Positions 45,690 to 58,745 of a DNA stretch of 64,000 nt are shown piece by piece. The notes beneath the pieces are model-generated. The model did no database searches. It saw only the letters and a list, made by a program, of their open reading frames with translations, and had not been told where the DNA came from. The first letter of the stretch is position 1; every line of letters begins with the position of its first letter. Source of the stretch: Podocnemis expansa (taxonomy: Eukaryota > Chordata > Testudines > Podocnemididae); assembly GCA_007922195.1 (NCBI GenBank), contig ML682028.1:18940366-19004365 (forward strand), in the 5' to 3' direction. A program made the translations under genes and the position numbers.

Positions 45690-47735
45690 TAAATAATTAT
45701 TTCATAAATTCCCCTTCGATTTTCCCCTGTCATTTTTGATGGGTTGCAGCCAGTCTATCTATATATTTACAATGTGTGTGGAAGACAGAGAAAGAGAGGG
45801 CATGATAGGGAAATATATCTGTGCAATTTCTATTTTATTAACTTGGGCTCATAGAGTACACCCGCGTTCAAGTTTCATAACTGTTCGTGATATTTTTAAT
45901 GAATTATTTTTTATTTGAATTGCTTCCAAGCATGCCTTCTTGTTTCTCAGAGTTACGTGAGTACTATAAGAGAAAAATAAGGGCAACAAGATAGTACAAA
46001 GTTTATACGTAGGCCAGCATGAAAACAGATGAAACCTTACATTTTGTTTTTAGAGATATTACTATTGTGAGTGCACAAACATTATTAAATCAAATCCATA
46101 TTTTCTTTGGAGCTCTGCATTCAAGCATAGTGTACAGTTTAATGTAAAGTCGTTGTGGAAATTACCACCTTGCTACAAACTGTTGTTTTCCAAAATCTAG
46201 GATTGTTTAAAGCTAGAGACCAAAAATGAATGAACTCACAAAATGTTAAGGAAGAGATTTTTTTTTAGTGTTCCTCTATTGTTATTGTTAGATCCTTTTA
46301 GTTCTTATGGATTGAAAATTAAATTACGTAGAATTTGTCGGTTCATTTTTGCTGTGGGGAGCAGTAGTATTTAAATGTGGGGCATCCTGTGTCTTAAACT
46401 CATTAGATCTCAACCACAATCCACGTTAGGAAAAACCTCCATTCCACCTAGGTAATTCCTTGGGATCTGAATGGAGGTTTAGGAATTTTCCATCCTCCTT
46501 TTCCTTATGAACTTCAGCCAATTACCCATATCCCATTCCTCTCATCAGAGAATTTCCACGACTGTTGCACCAATCTCCTCAGTGCTCACTGAAACCATTA
46601 ATGGGTATTTGAGCAACTGCTTTTATTAGTGCTTTTCCCACCAACATAGGCTGAGAACTTTGCTTCTGAGGTCTCCTTGCCTTGCAGCACGAAGGGCTTA
46701 ATAATCCACAGGCTGCTGAAACCTCAGCCTTATTCAGTAAGGTGATGTGCTGCAAATACATGAATATTTTTTTGAAGAAGCACATGGTGAAAATGCAGCT
46801 AGTCACAACATATCGTGGTTTATCTAACTCAAGTTAACCACATTAGCCAAAAAAATTGGCATGTTTTGTTAAAATTGTATCATTAATCACAGCTGCTGCG
46901 GTCTGTGCTCTCTATGCTTCTTCAGTTGTTTGTACAGGCACATTGAGGGAATCTTAAAGTAGACATTGCAGAATAAATCTATATCATAATGTATGCTAAA
47001 AGTAGGAGCAGATGAGATGGGTATTTTATTTTTATGCACAGAAATGATATAGATAATAAAAATTCACCCTACAATTATTCTTTCCCCTTTTTCCCTCTTG
47101 GTTGAGTTGAAATTGGTTTTTGTTTTCATGGCATTTTGATATGGGAACTCAAAAGTAGAACTCACACTTAGATAATACTATATGCATGTTAGCTAATAAA
47201 GTTTTGACATATTTAAGGTCAAGTTTTACTTGGATGGAATCAGCACATTTAGAAACACAGCAGTGAGAGTTCCTCTCTTCTTGAACAGTTGTGTGTTGGA
47301 CTGTAACTTAACATCTTATTTCATTGTTTTATTGCATTATAAACAATAATTTGCAAATCTAGAGCCAAACTTGGACACTGAACTTAAAGGGATTGTTGGT
47401 TGAGTTAAGGTGGTACTTTTTATGAATATGATTGCATAATGAATCTGCCCCCTAACTGCTGTAGGAGATCCTACTCTTTAAGAGCAGTGGATCGCTGCTA
47501 TGTAAATATTTTCAGTTTCTTTAAATCAGGGTAGTGTTCTTGTAAAATACAGACATTTCTTTTAAATTCCCTATGGTTTGGGACCTAGCTTCTGAGAAAC
47601 TACCTTTCTCACTCCGCAGCACCACAGCAGAAGTCAGATGGGATGTCCTTGCTACCAGGCCCTAGGTTTGAATGTCTTAAGTTAGACACAGGCCATTATG
47701 AGCAAATGGTCCTTGACTTTGGGGTTCACTTTCCT
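45690..47735. other. no gene recognised
   Basis: AT-rich sequence without assignable features. It may include 3' untranslated Helitron sequence near 45690-45960. Confidence 0.4.
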
Positions 47736-47738
47736 GTA

Positions 47739-47856
47739 GGATGATCAGACGTCAAGTGTGAAAAATTGGGATAGGGTGCTAGGGGTAATAGGTGCCTATC
47801 TAAGAAAAAGCCCCGAACATCGGAACTGTCCCTATAAAATTGGGGCATCTGGTCAC
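47739..47856. mobile_element. short nonautonomous DNA element (~118 bp)
   Basis: The ends are roughly inverted: 'ggatgatcagacgtc' at the left and 'gcatctggtcactctt' at the right. Inside, 'gtgtgaaaaattgggata' and 'ctgtccctataaaattgggg' are the recognisable landmarks of a common reptile element. Target duplication and superfamily were not determined. Confidence 0.55.
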
Positions 47857-48179
47857 TCTTCTTCCTTGACACTGATGCCAATTCCTCCATTCTCCAGGGG
47901 ACAAGGTCTGGCTCATATCTTACTTCTGTGAGGCAATGGCATTATTTTGTGGTAGAGTCTTTTGTTGACATTGGCCAATGTGTAATACTGTTAGATATTA
48001 TGCATGCATTCAGGGATTTTTATCCTGGGTCATTTTATAAATAAATATGTCTGAATTTTGACACTTAAGAGACTAGGGAAGGTGATTAGGGTGGTATCAG
48101 TAAAACAATTATCTGACATATCCATCTGAATGTAAAATTATAGTTGTTGCTTTACATTTACACCAGTTAGAAGACATAG

Positions 48180-48680
48180 TAAGGAATTAACGGGTGGTAA
48201 GCACAGTAAATACCAGTCAACATGACTTTATGGATTAAGTCTTGTCATGCAAACTTTATCGTTTTTTAATGAAATCACAAGAGAGCATTGAGCAGTGAGT
48301 TATTTATGGTCTACATATAAATAAATATGAAAGAAATTTGACAGTCCACTACTTTTTCAGTTAATTGAAAAAAGCATAATGAGAGTTAGTGATTGGAAGC
48401 TAAAGCTAGATCTATTTAGATTAGAAATGAAGCGCAGTTTTTTAAAAGTGAGTATAATTAACCACTGGAGCAGTTTACCAAGGGATTTGGTGGATTCACC
48501 ATCACTTGAAGTCTTTAATTTGAGGTTTAATATCTTTCTAAAAATATGCTAAGGCTCAAACAGAAATTATGAATTTGATGCAGAGATTACAGGGTCAGGG
48601 TCTTTGGCCTGTGTCACACAGAAAGTCAGACTAGACAATAAATGCTCCTTTTTGGCCTGAAAATCTACGAATCTGTGAAC
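48180..48680 (+). pseudogene. L3/CR1-type LINE ORF2 3' end with 3' terminus
   Basis: The + strand reads 'DWKLKLDLFRLEMKRSFLKV', 'IINHWSSLPRDLVDSPSLEV' and 'FNLRFNIFLK'. After a break come 'DAEITGSGSLACVTQKVRLD' and a terminal 'ggcctgaaaatctacgaatctgtga', the usual CR1/L3 3'-end style. The NHW..LP..LV..PSL motif is textbook for this clade. Upstream 48190-48330 may hold decayed reverse-transcriptase sequence. It is 5' truncated and dead. Confidence 0.8.
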
Positions 48681-50249
48681 CCCTTGAAATACTTTTACCA
48701 TTGGATGAGAAAAACAATGTTCAGTTTGTACATATATGTCAGAGACCGTTGTTAGTTTCCTACAGATTTCAGTTATGGTGGCAATAGCAATTAATGCAAC
48801 TTCATTTTGCAACAATAAGGAATTACTATATTTAAATCTTTTGGCAGAACTATCAACCTTTTATATTCTAGCTGTTTCTGAGAGGTCAGTGCTATCCTAA
48901 TAATTAAAACTCATGTTGGCCCCAGATATGGAAGAGTATCTTAAAGAAACTGGAAGTCTCATGTTGCAAGGTGTCTGTTCAGAAAAGGATGATTGCCAAA
49001 AAATTATCTAAAGCAGCAGTTTCTCCTTCCATCCTCTCACATGCACCAGTTCATGTTTCTCATCATTAGCTATTGAGAGCCTAAAAGCCATTTTCACTGA
49101 AATTGAAGAGTTTATCTCTGTGACACAGCAGTTCATGTGTTCTTTATCTCTATGGAAGAGAAACCTTTAATATTCTATTGTCAGTATCGTAAAAAAACGT
49201 AATACTGCTTACAGTCCTTAAAACTACGAGAGTAATTTTCCAGAGGTTTTTAACAAAATAAAGTAATCCTCTTTTAGTTTTGAATGCTATATAGGAAGAA
49301 AGTCATTATATATAGGCGATTCCTCATGCAGATTGTCAGAAATTTGGTATTAGAAGAGTTGTATGTTTTATACTAACTTAATTCTCTGGCTATGGCTTGA
49401 CCCTGTTATAGGACACCTCCTCTGGAGGGAGAAGGTGGTTCAGTCTCTATTCCCATTCACTCTTCTGTTCTGCTGATGCTACTAAAAGCTCAGGTTTCTG
49501 AGACATGCCCTGTGAAACCACAGAAGTGATTTTGCATCAGCCACCATAAAACCATGAGCTAATAAGATCTTTCAGTTGCTGCTGACCTGGGTTGAATTTG
49601 AACCAATGACCTGCTTTTGAAAGGATATCATGTAGATCCTACTACCAACACCTGGAGACCTCTAGACCCTGCTGTATCAGGTGTGGTTTCAATATCAACC
49701 ACCCCCTCGGAGACTCAAGGTCTCATTCTTTGAAGGAACAGCATCTTTTACTGCATTCCAGCATTAGCATGGTGAAGAAATAATGGAAAGAGGATACTTG
49801 ATTCCTACTCTATGCTATTATTGAGCTTTTTATAAGTTTGCCTAGGTGAATAAAAAAGCACTACGCAACAGTAACAAGAACATACTTAGGAGACTGTGGA
49901 AGGCTCTATTGACAGAAATGAGGTTGAGTAACTTGCCTTTTTTGTGGAACAGACATTTGACTTTTCCAAAACAATTTCGCTCTTTTGTAATTTGTTGTGT
50001 AGAGAGTGCCTTCATATGCTGTTACAATTGAGAAGAGCAATTTTCAGTGATATATATAAATCAGCTGAGAACATGATAGGTACTGGGCCAAGTTTGGAAG
50101 CTATGTTGGAGTGATTTCAGAAGAAACCAAAGGAAAGGCTATTACATATTTATTAATCTTTGTTTTTCTTGTCTTGCAGTTGAATTCTAAATGGGAACTA
50201 TGAGTTACAGACTGAACTCTGGTTTTAAGTGGGGAATTTAGCTGATTTG

Positions 50250-50250
<1 letters not shown>

Positions 50251-50286
<36 letters not shown>

Positions 50287-50287
50287 T
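50251..50287. repeat. (ATT)n microsatellite
   Basis: About twelve ATT units in an uninterrupted run. Confidence 0.95.
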
Positions 50288-50375
50288 ATTCACAATTATG
50301 TATTACCAGTATTATTATGTGCATTTGTATGGCAACCACCAGCATGTGATCCAGCTCAAAATGAAGTTAAAACTT

Positions 50376-50735
50376 TTTTAGGTTCACAGAGCTAATTTAT
50401 ACATACCCAGTGCATTATCAAACTGTGGAACTCATTGCTAGGTGATTCTGTGACAGGCAAAAATACAACTGAAAAGAATTAGATAAGTTCACAGAGGATG
50501 AGTCTGACAATGGCTATTTGCCAAAAAGGTCAGGGGCACAACTACATACTCCAGGTGTCACTAAACCTGTGACACCAGAAGTTGGGACTGGAAGATAGGG
50601 GGTTGGATCAATTGCTAGTTGCCCTGTTTTGTTAATTTCCTTTGAAGCACTTGTCACTGGTGACAGTCAGAAGACAGGGTACTGGACAAGGTGAGCCATC
50701 GATCTGACCCAGAATGGCCATTCGTAGGTTCTTAT
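50376..50735 (+). pseudogene. L3-type LINE 3' end relic
   Basis: Fragments in order: 'VELIA', 'KELDKFTEDESDNGYLPK', and near the end 'CPVLLISFEALVTGDSQKTG' followed by 'DLTQNGHS'. From memory this is the C-terminal tail of L3 elements: a trailing block with a 'lvaGd...tG..rAidLtqsgh' pattern. Frames are broken. No reverse-transcriptase core remains. Confidence 0.7.
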
Positions 50736-50744
50736 CTTCCAGCA

Positions 50745-52580
50745 GCAAAAAGGCCTTCAAAAAGAAAGAGATGGGGAGAATACTGAAAGAGGACCTGAAA
50801 TTCAGGTCACTGAGAGGATAGTGGTATAATGCTGCATCTGAGTTATACTTCTAAGCAGCACTCCTCCAGGTCGATTACTGCTGTTGGGAACAGCGATGGC
50901 GTGTGGGGGAGATAGAGAGGGGAGGTCTGTTTGTTTTCTGCTAGTTCTCTTTATGTAGTCTGCTTGCCTACCTGCCTGTTAGGTTTATTACTTTGGTAGC
51001 CAGGTATGTACAAAATTAAATTCAACAAACATTCAGTTATGAAGACTGTAGCTTGTATTTTCTACCAACACCAATAGCATGTGTTTAATTAAAAAAAATA
51101 AAAATGCTGTCCCTTCTGTCATCTTCAGGGAAGTTACTGAGGAAAAACTGATCTGTAGACTGAGGTTTATATTTTGTTCTGAAGTTGCTGAGATCTTTGC
51201 TTAATCTTCTAGCTGGTAGGAGAGACTGCCATAGCTGTTAATTAGCTGTAAGACACCCCATTCTCCTGTGCTTGAGTCTCATCAGAGACATGATCCTCTC
51301 CAGCATGGGAGCTCATGGTCACCATGAGGGACTGATTAATCCCCGAGGTGAAGATCAGAGTTAGAGCTTTAACTATCTGTGCATGAAAGCACAGCTAGCT
51401 CAGGTGCGCATTTGTGGAAACCTGTAGACCACACCCTGCGTTGGAGGCAATACCCTCCTGGACTTCTAGCAAGGGGTGCCAACAAAAGGGAGAGCCACAG
51501 GGGTGGACCCACCTCCACACTGAATTTCTTTTGCTGGCTGTGGGTTTTCTGGCAGGTGTCTACACAGTGAGTAGCTTGAATTTTGATATTCAGAAACTCT
51601 TCAAAAGAAGTTGCTCTGATTAGTTCCAGGAAGAAAGAAAACTTTTAAGACTCCAAGAATGTTTGTCTTAGATAGGATGCTCCTAAGATATTGAGAGTGT
51701 ACTACAGTGATGTGATCTCTATAAAATATATGCGGATATAGTATATCAGGTCAGCACTCGCTAATGTTTGATTAGCACTGATATGTCTGGGCAATTAGGG
51801 TGTTTCCATCACTTAAGCTAAATATTTATGGAGGAAGAATAAATTTGTAGACCCCCCTTGGTAGATCCCTGTGTGGATACAAATATTTTTATCTGCAGCC
51901 AATCTGTGGTCTGCTGGTATGCAGATATAAAGCAGATATCTACAGATTTGCAGGGCTGTCCCCATGGGCAAACGTACATTCTGCATTTGGTAAGAATTTA
52001 GAAATATCATGTAATATTCTTTTCTTATCTAAAAGTACATGGTAAAGTATTCTGACTGTTTGGTTTTCTTTCCTTTGCTAGAATTTGCCCCCTCATCCCC
52101 CCATAGCTTTTCTGTTGTGGGGGAAAATGCATAGCCGTTGTTTAACTGCAAGGTGATAAATCGGAGGAATGCAGCAAACAATTTTTCCAGCTTTCCTATC
52201 ACTTGTCTTTTCAATCAAAATAACTATACGGTCATGTCATGTAAGTAATACACTCCAGTCCCGTAAAAGATTAAATCTATGTCAAGACTGAGTACATTGT
52301 AGCACTCTCAAATCTGTAATACTTTGAACATTGGGCAATACTGATGACAAAATGTTGTTTTAATAATCTGACCCCAAACTGAACTTTCAATTTTAATTTT
52401 AATTGAACTTCCAATGTGCCTTCAGTTAGTTTAAGCCACTCTCCACATCAGATGTTTCTGTGCTTCTGTGCCTACAGAAAAGGAGGAGTATTGTCAGGCT
52501 TCTTGTTCTGCATGTGTTTGTGTCTGAAGTGATCAATTCCATTAGAAGAGAAGCTTCAGTTTTCTTTAGTTTAACCATCC
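50745..52580. other. no gene recognised
   Basis: Unique sequence with short chance open frames only. Confidence 0.45.
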
Positions 52581-52583
52581 TTG

Positions 52584-53705
52584 GAATCATAGGGTTGGAA
52601 GGGACCTCATGAACTCATCTAGTCCAACCCCCTGCCAAAAAAAGCAGGACCACTCCCACTAAATTATACCAGCCAGAGTTTTGTCCAGTTGGGCCTTAAA
52701 CATCTCCAAAGACGGAGGTTCCACCACCTCCCTAGGTAGCCCATTCCAATGCTTCACCACTCGCCTAGTAAGAAAGATTTTCCTGATATCCAGCCTTGAC
52801 CTCCCCAGCTGCAACTTGAAACCATTGCTCCTTGTTCTGTCTCTATTAATACTGAGAACAGTCAAGCTCCATCTTCCTTGGAGCATCCCTTCAGGTAGTT
52901 GAAGGTTGCTATCAAATCCCCCCTCAGTCTTCTCTTCTGCAGGCTAAATAAGCCTAGTTCCTTCAGTCTTTCTTCATAGGGCTTGTGCTCCAGCCCGTTG
53001 ATCATTTTTGTTGCCCTCTGCTGGACTCTTTCTAATTTGTCCATGTCCTTTTTGTAGTGGAGAGCCCAAAACTGGGCACAGTATTCCAGATGTGGCCTCA
53101 CGAGTGCTGAATAGAGGGGAACAATCACATCCCTTGATCTGCTGGCAACACTTCTTCTGATGCAGGCTAGGATGCCATTGGCCTTTTTGGCAGCAAGCGC
53201 ACACTGCTGACTCGTATCCAGCTTCCCATCCACCATGACCCCCAGGTCCTTTTCTCCACTGCTGCTACTTAGCTGATCGCTCCCCAGTCTATAGCAGTGC
53301 ATGGGGTTTTTCTGTCCCAAGTGCAGGACTTTGCACTTGTCCTTGTTGACCCTCATGAGATTTCTATTGGCCCACTGCTCTAATTTGTCTAGGTCTCCCT
53401 GAATCCTGTCCCTGCCCTCCAGCATGTCTACCATTCCCCCCTGCTTGGTGTCATCTGCAAACTTACTGAGTGTGCAATCTATCCCATCATCCAGATCATT
53501 AATGAAAATGTTGAACAGAACAGGCCCCTGGGGCACACCACTCGTTACTGGTTGCCAACTAGATATGGAGCCAGTGATTCCTACACACTGAAACTGTTGA
53601 TCTAGCCAGTTCTCTATCCACCTTACAGTCCACGCATCCAACCCATGCTTCCTTCTGTTACCTGTTTTGAGGTAGTGAGAAATGATGCTAGAGAAGCCCA
53701 CTGGA
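52584..53705 (-). mobile_element. CR1 LINE, 5'-truncated, ORF2 nearly intact
   Basis: The - strand carries 279 codons (53701-52862) of CR1 ORF2. RT motifs '[10 protein letters not shown]', 'SGVPQG', the catalytic 'FADD' box and 'KCKVLHLG' are followed by '[11 protein letters not shown]' and '[12 protein letters not shown]'. A stop at 52862-52864, where the family has a tryptophan, and a one-base frameshift a few codons later move the rest into another frame (to about 52659). That part reads 'RDRTRSNGFKLQ', 'VKHWNGLPREVVEPPSLEMF'. The 3' end, read on the + strand, is GGAATCATAGGGTTGGAAGG. Between SGVPQG and PVLFN about four residues usual in the family (an SVLG-like segment) are missing, so the RT would be defective even without the stop. 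It is the youngest-looking LINE in the window. Confidence 0.92.
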
Positions 53706-54102
53706 ATTGAGAAGGAAGGTTCATTTTTGAGGTATATTGTATACTTAGTTTTTTAGTATAGTTCCTTTAGATCAGTGGCAGGTAAGAATTACAGACTGAG
53801 CTGGTAATCCAGGGGTCCTGTGATCAGCCAGCCTGTATTCTTGCCAAAGAACGATTTGCTAAGATTTTCACAGACAGCAACTGGTGTTCTAGTGTTGTGT
53901 GGGATAAAACGTTCACTCTTTTGTCTCTCTTTTTTAACATTTGCTACTTGGATGTGGTGATTTTATTTGTTTTATACATGAACCAGAAATTTCCATGAGA
54001 TCTGTAAGCACATTAAGGTGTAAGACAGGTTGACTGAAGTAGCCCAGCATCTGAACTCAAGCTATTTTAATTGCCCATTTTAGTCAAGACCATGATTTAG
54101 AG

Positions 54103-54898
54103 CAGGGGAGTCAAATTTATGGCCTGGGAGCCAAATCTGGCCTGCCAAGAGTGCTGATCCAGCTCATGGAGCTGCTGCCGGGCTGTGCCCGGGAGCTTGC
54201 TGCAGCAGCTAACAGCAAAAACAGGCTGCCAGCAGAGCAGAGCCAGGCTTGCTTCTGACTTGCATGATCTGAGTCACTGCACAGAGGAGTAAAGGAAGAG
54301 CTCCAGCCAATCCTGGCTCAGCTCTGCTGTGGTCTACCAACCAATCAGAGTCTCAGTCACAGCAGGCTGGGCTGGGCTCCCAGAAAGCCACTGCACCACC
54401 CCCAACTTCAACTGATCCCTGTCAGTAAGTCTGCTAATCTGATTGACAGTACATCTCCTGAATCACAAACAAGAAAGGAGAAAGTGGGTAGGGCCCACGT
54501 GGGAATGAGCCAGTCAAAGCCCAGCCTGGATTGAGCCCAGCCAAAGGGCAGCATGCTGAATGACTGACAGTGAGTGGGTGAGGAGAAGAGGGGAGGGGCA
54601 GGAGCTCAGCCTGCCTGTGTCTGTGACTGAGACTGATTGACAGTGCCTGCCACCACTTGGCAGGAGAAGTGGAAAGGGAAGGGAGGGGTCTGGGGGCCAG
54701 TTTGGGGAAGGGGAGACCACAGGGCATGGAAAACGGAAGGTGCTGGAGAGCCTGCAGGGTAGAGGAGGGGAAAGGGAACCCATGCCACTCTGAATGTGGC
54801 AGGGGAAAGGGTTGGGGGTCTGTGTGGCCATGTGGCCCATGGCAGGTGTCCTGACCTCCATTGTGGCCCCCCATATTTGTATGAGTTTGATACTTCTG
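54103..54898. mobile_element. hAT-type DNA element (796 bp, GC-rich interior)
   Basis: The left end CAGGGGAGTCAAATTTATGG and the right end, read inverted, CAGAAGTATCAAACTCATAC are related hAT (Charlie-like) termini. Flanking 8-mers ATTTAGAG (54095-54102) and ATCTAGAG (54899-54906) match at 7 of 8. The interior is GC/GA-rich. Its long open frames, up to 205 codons on the - strand, are proline/serine-rich without any transposase motif and are composition artefacts. It is nonautonomous. Confidence 0.85.
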
Positions 54899-55045
54899 AT
54901 CTAGAGAACAAGACTGGGATATTATTCTCATCTCTGTCACTGACTCTGTGTGTGATCCCAGACAAGTTACTTTTCCTTTCTTTGTTTCCTCATGTGTAAA
55001 ATGGGGTAATATACACCCTGGAGTACCTTGGATTGAAAATGTTCT
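54899..55045 (-). repeat. MIR-like SINE relic
   Basis: On the + strand, 'actgggatattattctcatctctgtcactgactctgtgtgtgatcccagacaagttac', then 'tttcctcatgtgtaaaatggggtaat', match the complementary strand of a MIR core in order. The hAT element at 54103-54898 inserted at its edge. Confidence 0.7.
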
Positions 55046-55049
55046 GTAC

Positions 55050-57480
55050 ACCTAATCCAAAACCACAGAAAGACTCCCATTGACTTTAGTGGGCTTTGGA
55101 TCCAGCCATTTATTTGCACAGTTTTATTATTGAATTTATCAAGTAGGATGTCTGAAGGTAGTTCTCTTTTAGTACAAGCCATTTTCTAATACCTTTTTAT
55201 TCTGTAGTAAGGAGGACTACAGCATAGCTTTTTAACCTGTCCTCTGTGAATTAAGAATTTTATGTAATACTGAAACAGAAATGTAGGTGGGTGCTTGTTT
55301 AGTGTACTCCATCCAGTTGAGTTTTCCCTTGAGGAGGGACTGTGCTTCTCTGATTATCTGCATTGTTTTAGGAGTACAGTGCGGTTAGATAAGAGATGCT
55401 TTTCTTCTGATTGGTAGGTCCTCTTGTCATTTCATACAGAGAAGGTGTGAAGTCAAGTCACATAGAGTGGGACCAAGTGTGCTGAGCTGTGACTGAATTT
55501 GGATTGATCCTCTTTGGCTCAACAAATTGAAATTACTATATTGCAGCATTTGGACTGTGGTTCTCAGTTTTGTTCCTTAGCATCTTTACAATACAAAGGA
55601 TGGGTCAAATCAGGAATTTTCCTTTCCCACTCTCGTCCCTTCATGTTGTAATCTCACAAGAAGTGCAGTAGTTTGAATAGAAGCTACAAGTGTTGTTTTA
55701 TTTTATTTAGAACATAATCTATAAACTTGGAAGACATGAAGAACTTTCCCTTCATTCCCTTATTTGAAGTTCAGTCAATGGGTTTAATTTAGGAATGTTT
55801 TTTTTTTTTTCCCTTTTCTGTTATTTATTGTTTGGGTGTGTCACATGTTCAGTTACATCATTTTCAGTAGTTAGCTAGGATGTAATCAGGTCTAAGACAT
55901 AATTTGTGCAGTGGATGAAGAATGCTAATAAATTGTCAGTATTCAGATGGTTTTGTCTTTAATTAATAAATACCAGACTTGTTTTGAAGTTTTATAAACA
56001 AACATTAAAGTGGTTAGGCCTGGAGTACAAATGTGTAGAAAGGAACATAAGAGTTTTGTTTATTTGTTTACTAGTTTTGAAAGAAAAGCGTGGTCTCTTT
56101 TCTGATGATGAAATATCCCAGTGTGCTCAACCTTGTGTATGGAGCATGTTGGCACTAGAGTTCCCTTTACCAAGCCACAAAATGCGCACAAGATTGCGCA
56201 TACTTGGAACAAGTTACTTGTTAGTCTAAAGATAAAAGAACCTGTTGATTGCTGTCACTGCACAATCCTAAGGAAACAAGCCTGTTTTTATTTTTTAAAG
56301 GCAACCAGTATCTACATTTTTATGGTTAGAATTTGCCATAACATCTAGGGCCCCCCGTCATGAACAAAGAACCCTTTGTGCTAGCGGCTATGGGCATGCA
56401 GAACAGAAAGTTCACAATACAACTATACGAGAAGAGAGAACAGATGGGTAGACGTAATTAGGTGGGGGAATACATGAAAAAACATTGAGATAATATTTGT
56501 CAGCATGATAGGCAGCAGTATCAGCACATTGGTGGCCCAATTCTTTCCTGTTCCATCTTGTAACATGCCATAAATAAACTGTCTCGCAAAAGTAGAGATG
56601 TAAATTCATGTTCTAGCCAAACTTCATTTAGTACAGCTACATTCCTAAGATTTTTGAAATGTGCTAAGATCCCCAATTACCATTCTAAATGCATTTTTAT
56701 AAATTAAAGTAACTAGAATGAGACTACTGGATATTTTATCCTCCAGTGAGATTTTCTTTCTCTCAAACTCTTCAAGGTTCTGGTAATTTTGTGAGATGGA
56801 ATATATGTTTTGTTATTTTCACAAATATGACAATAGGAATGGTAGAACTGATTATGAAATAGGAAGTTTTCTGTTATACACATTATACAACTTAATAAGT
56901 TGAAGGAGAAATATCTGAAATAATTTTATCGTCTTTTTAGCATGTTGTTGTTCCTTCAGTTAGATTTCCAATGATCAAGTTATTCTTTTGACCAAATCTT
57001 TCTTGTACTCTGCAAGTCATCTGTTCTCAATAGCTCTTAGGATAATTTACTTCAAGTGATTACTAGTTAAACATATTGTGCACAATATCTTCTTTTCATC
57101 AGCAAAATCCTCGTTATCTTTAGTGTCTTTGATACTCTTATCCATGCAATTATCTTTAGTCTTGTCTTTGATACTCTTAACAAGAAGGCTCCTAAATAAA
57201 TACACTGACAGCAAAAGATGAAGATTAAGCTTAACTGCATTAATTTTATATATTGTATACACAATCAGTTCTGTAATGCAGAAAATTGGATAAAAATGCA
57301 GTTGAACAAGAAAAAGAAAGTTCCACTCAATAAATAAATTGTGAAGGAAGATTCATTTATATAGGTTCTAGAAAAATCAATGAATGGAAATGTTACAGTA
57401 CTTTGTCTGAAGTACTGAGATATTTTAGTAGGCTAAGATATACACGGAAAGTCATTCAGTTCATGCAGAGTTAAAAGAGG
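55050..57480. other. no gene recognised
   Basis: AT-rich sequence. An imperfect tandem duplication of about 35 bp lies at 57115-57182 (TATCTTTAGT...GTCTTTGATACTCTTA occurs twice). A possible SINE-like fragment at 56345-56420 ('agggccccccgtcatg...tttgtgctagcggct') is too short to assign. Confidence 0.45.
57115..57182. repeat. imperfect tandem duplication (2 x ~34 bp)
   Basis: The words TATCTTTAGT and GTCTTTGATACTCTTA each occur twice in the same order, with a small indel between copies. It is probably a slippage or unequal-exchange duplication. Confidence 0.8.
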
Positions 57481-57483
57481 TAA

Positions 57484-58330
57484 CTAACAATGTTTTATTA
57501 CTGTCAAGGACACAGCTTCTATTTCCTTGTTTAATACTCCAGGGTGAGACTTTAGAATTTGAATAGAAGTTGAAGTGGTAGTTGCACCTGTATTCTTCCT
57601 CTCTGGTCCACCAAAGGCACCCACCTCAGACTTTCTGGTCCCAGCTGTCGTAGATGAAAACCTGCATCTCCCTCCCTTCTCACTGGGGCTAGTAAGGTTA
57701 CGCAGCTCCATGCCTTACACTGTGATATCTGCAGCCAGCTGGACTGAAGTGCTTGGGCTTTGCTTTGTCTCCAAAGGCTAGGGGTCTAGGCACTGCATTG
57801 CCCATAGTTACAAGTTACCTCACAGAGCTCCTTCCAGACAATCACAGTTAGTTTTAAGGCAAAAGCATTATAGAGAAAACATATTAAAATTATAAAGGAA
57901 CTTACAGTGATGTTACAGATCTTCCTAGAGGTCATCCTCAACTCCAACCCGAGGCCCTGATAGGTTTTAGTTCTTCAAAACTCATAACTGGGTTTTCGGC
58001 ATGGATCCAAAGCCATCCATTTTAGATCCAAAACCCAGATCAAGCAGATCAGCTATTTCTGTTTACAGCTCTTGGCCTTCTGTAATAGGTAATAAGCAGA
58101 CAGAGACCCTTTCTTCAAGATGTAGCTTCAAAAGGCTGTGTTTTTGCATATGTGGATTTGTGGAATTTGCATTAACCTTTCCCTGGGGATTCCCAGGATC
58201 TCCGTTTGCATTTTGTGGTTCCACAAGTCCTTACTCATCTGATGCATTTTCAAAATATTGCTTTGAACTCCCAGGCAGGATCAGCAATTTCCTGGGAGAA
58301 ACCAGTTGAGGACAGGGGCTGGTAAATACC
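57484..58330. other. GC-raised block of unknown nature
   Basis: GC content is higher than in the flanks, and several 70-100 codon open frames occur on both strands. I recognise no domain. It could be part of an LTR or another repeat unit, since it stands out from its surroundings, but no terminal repeats or target duplication were found. Confidence 0.3.
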
Positions 58331-58745
58331 AGTTTAAACTGGGAAGAACAAACCTGTTAGAATCTACTAATAAAAAGTACCACAAACTATAATAATTTTG
58401 CAGTAATAAGGTCTGTTTAATTTTAGTTAAAGGAAATACAGCAGAAAACAAGTTGCAGTCTCCAGCTGAATGCTTTTGCCTTAGCTACTCAAATCCAGAA
58501 ACTGACATGTCTGAATCCAGGAATTCCCCATCTTTGTTTATCAATGAAAATTTTATACAGCCAAAGAATGGGAATTCCCAGATTCAGAAGTTTCAGTTTC
58601 CGTTTGAGGTAGACTGCCAAATGAAGTGTCCACTCCAGCAATCTCTCTCTTGCTGTGGCTGGCAGGAGTGCGAGTGAATTCAGCGATTACAGTGACTCAA
58701 GTCCAAATATTTCAAAATGAGCAAAGGTAGATGACCTAACTTACA

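Noticed and set aside
54434..55051. 205-codon open frame on the minus strand with overlapping long frames
   Set aside because: It lies mostly inside a hAT element defined by its ends and target duplication and runs on into a MIR. The proline/serine-rich product follows from GC/GA-rich composition.
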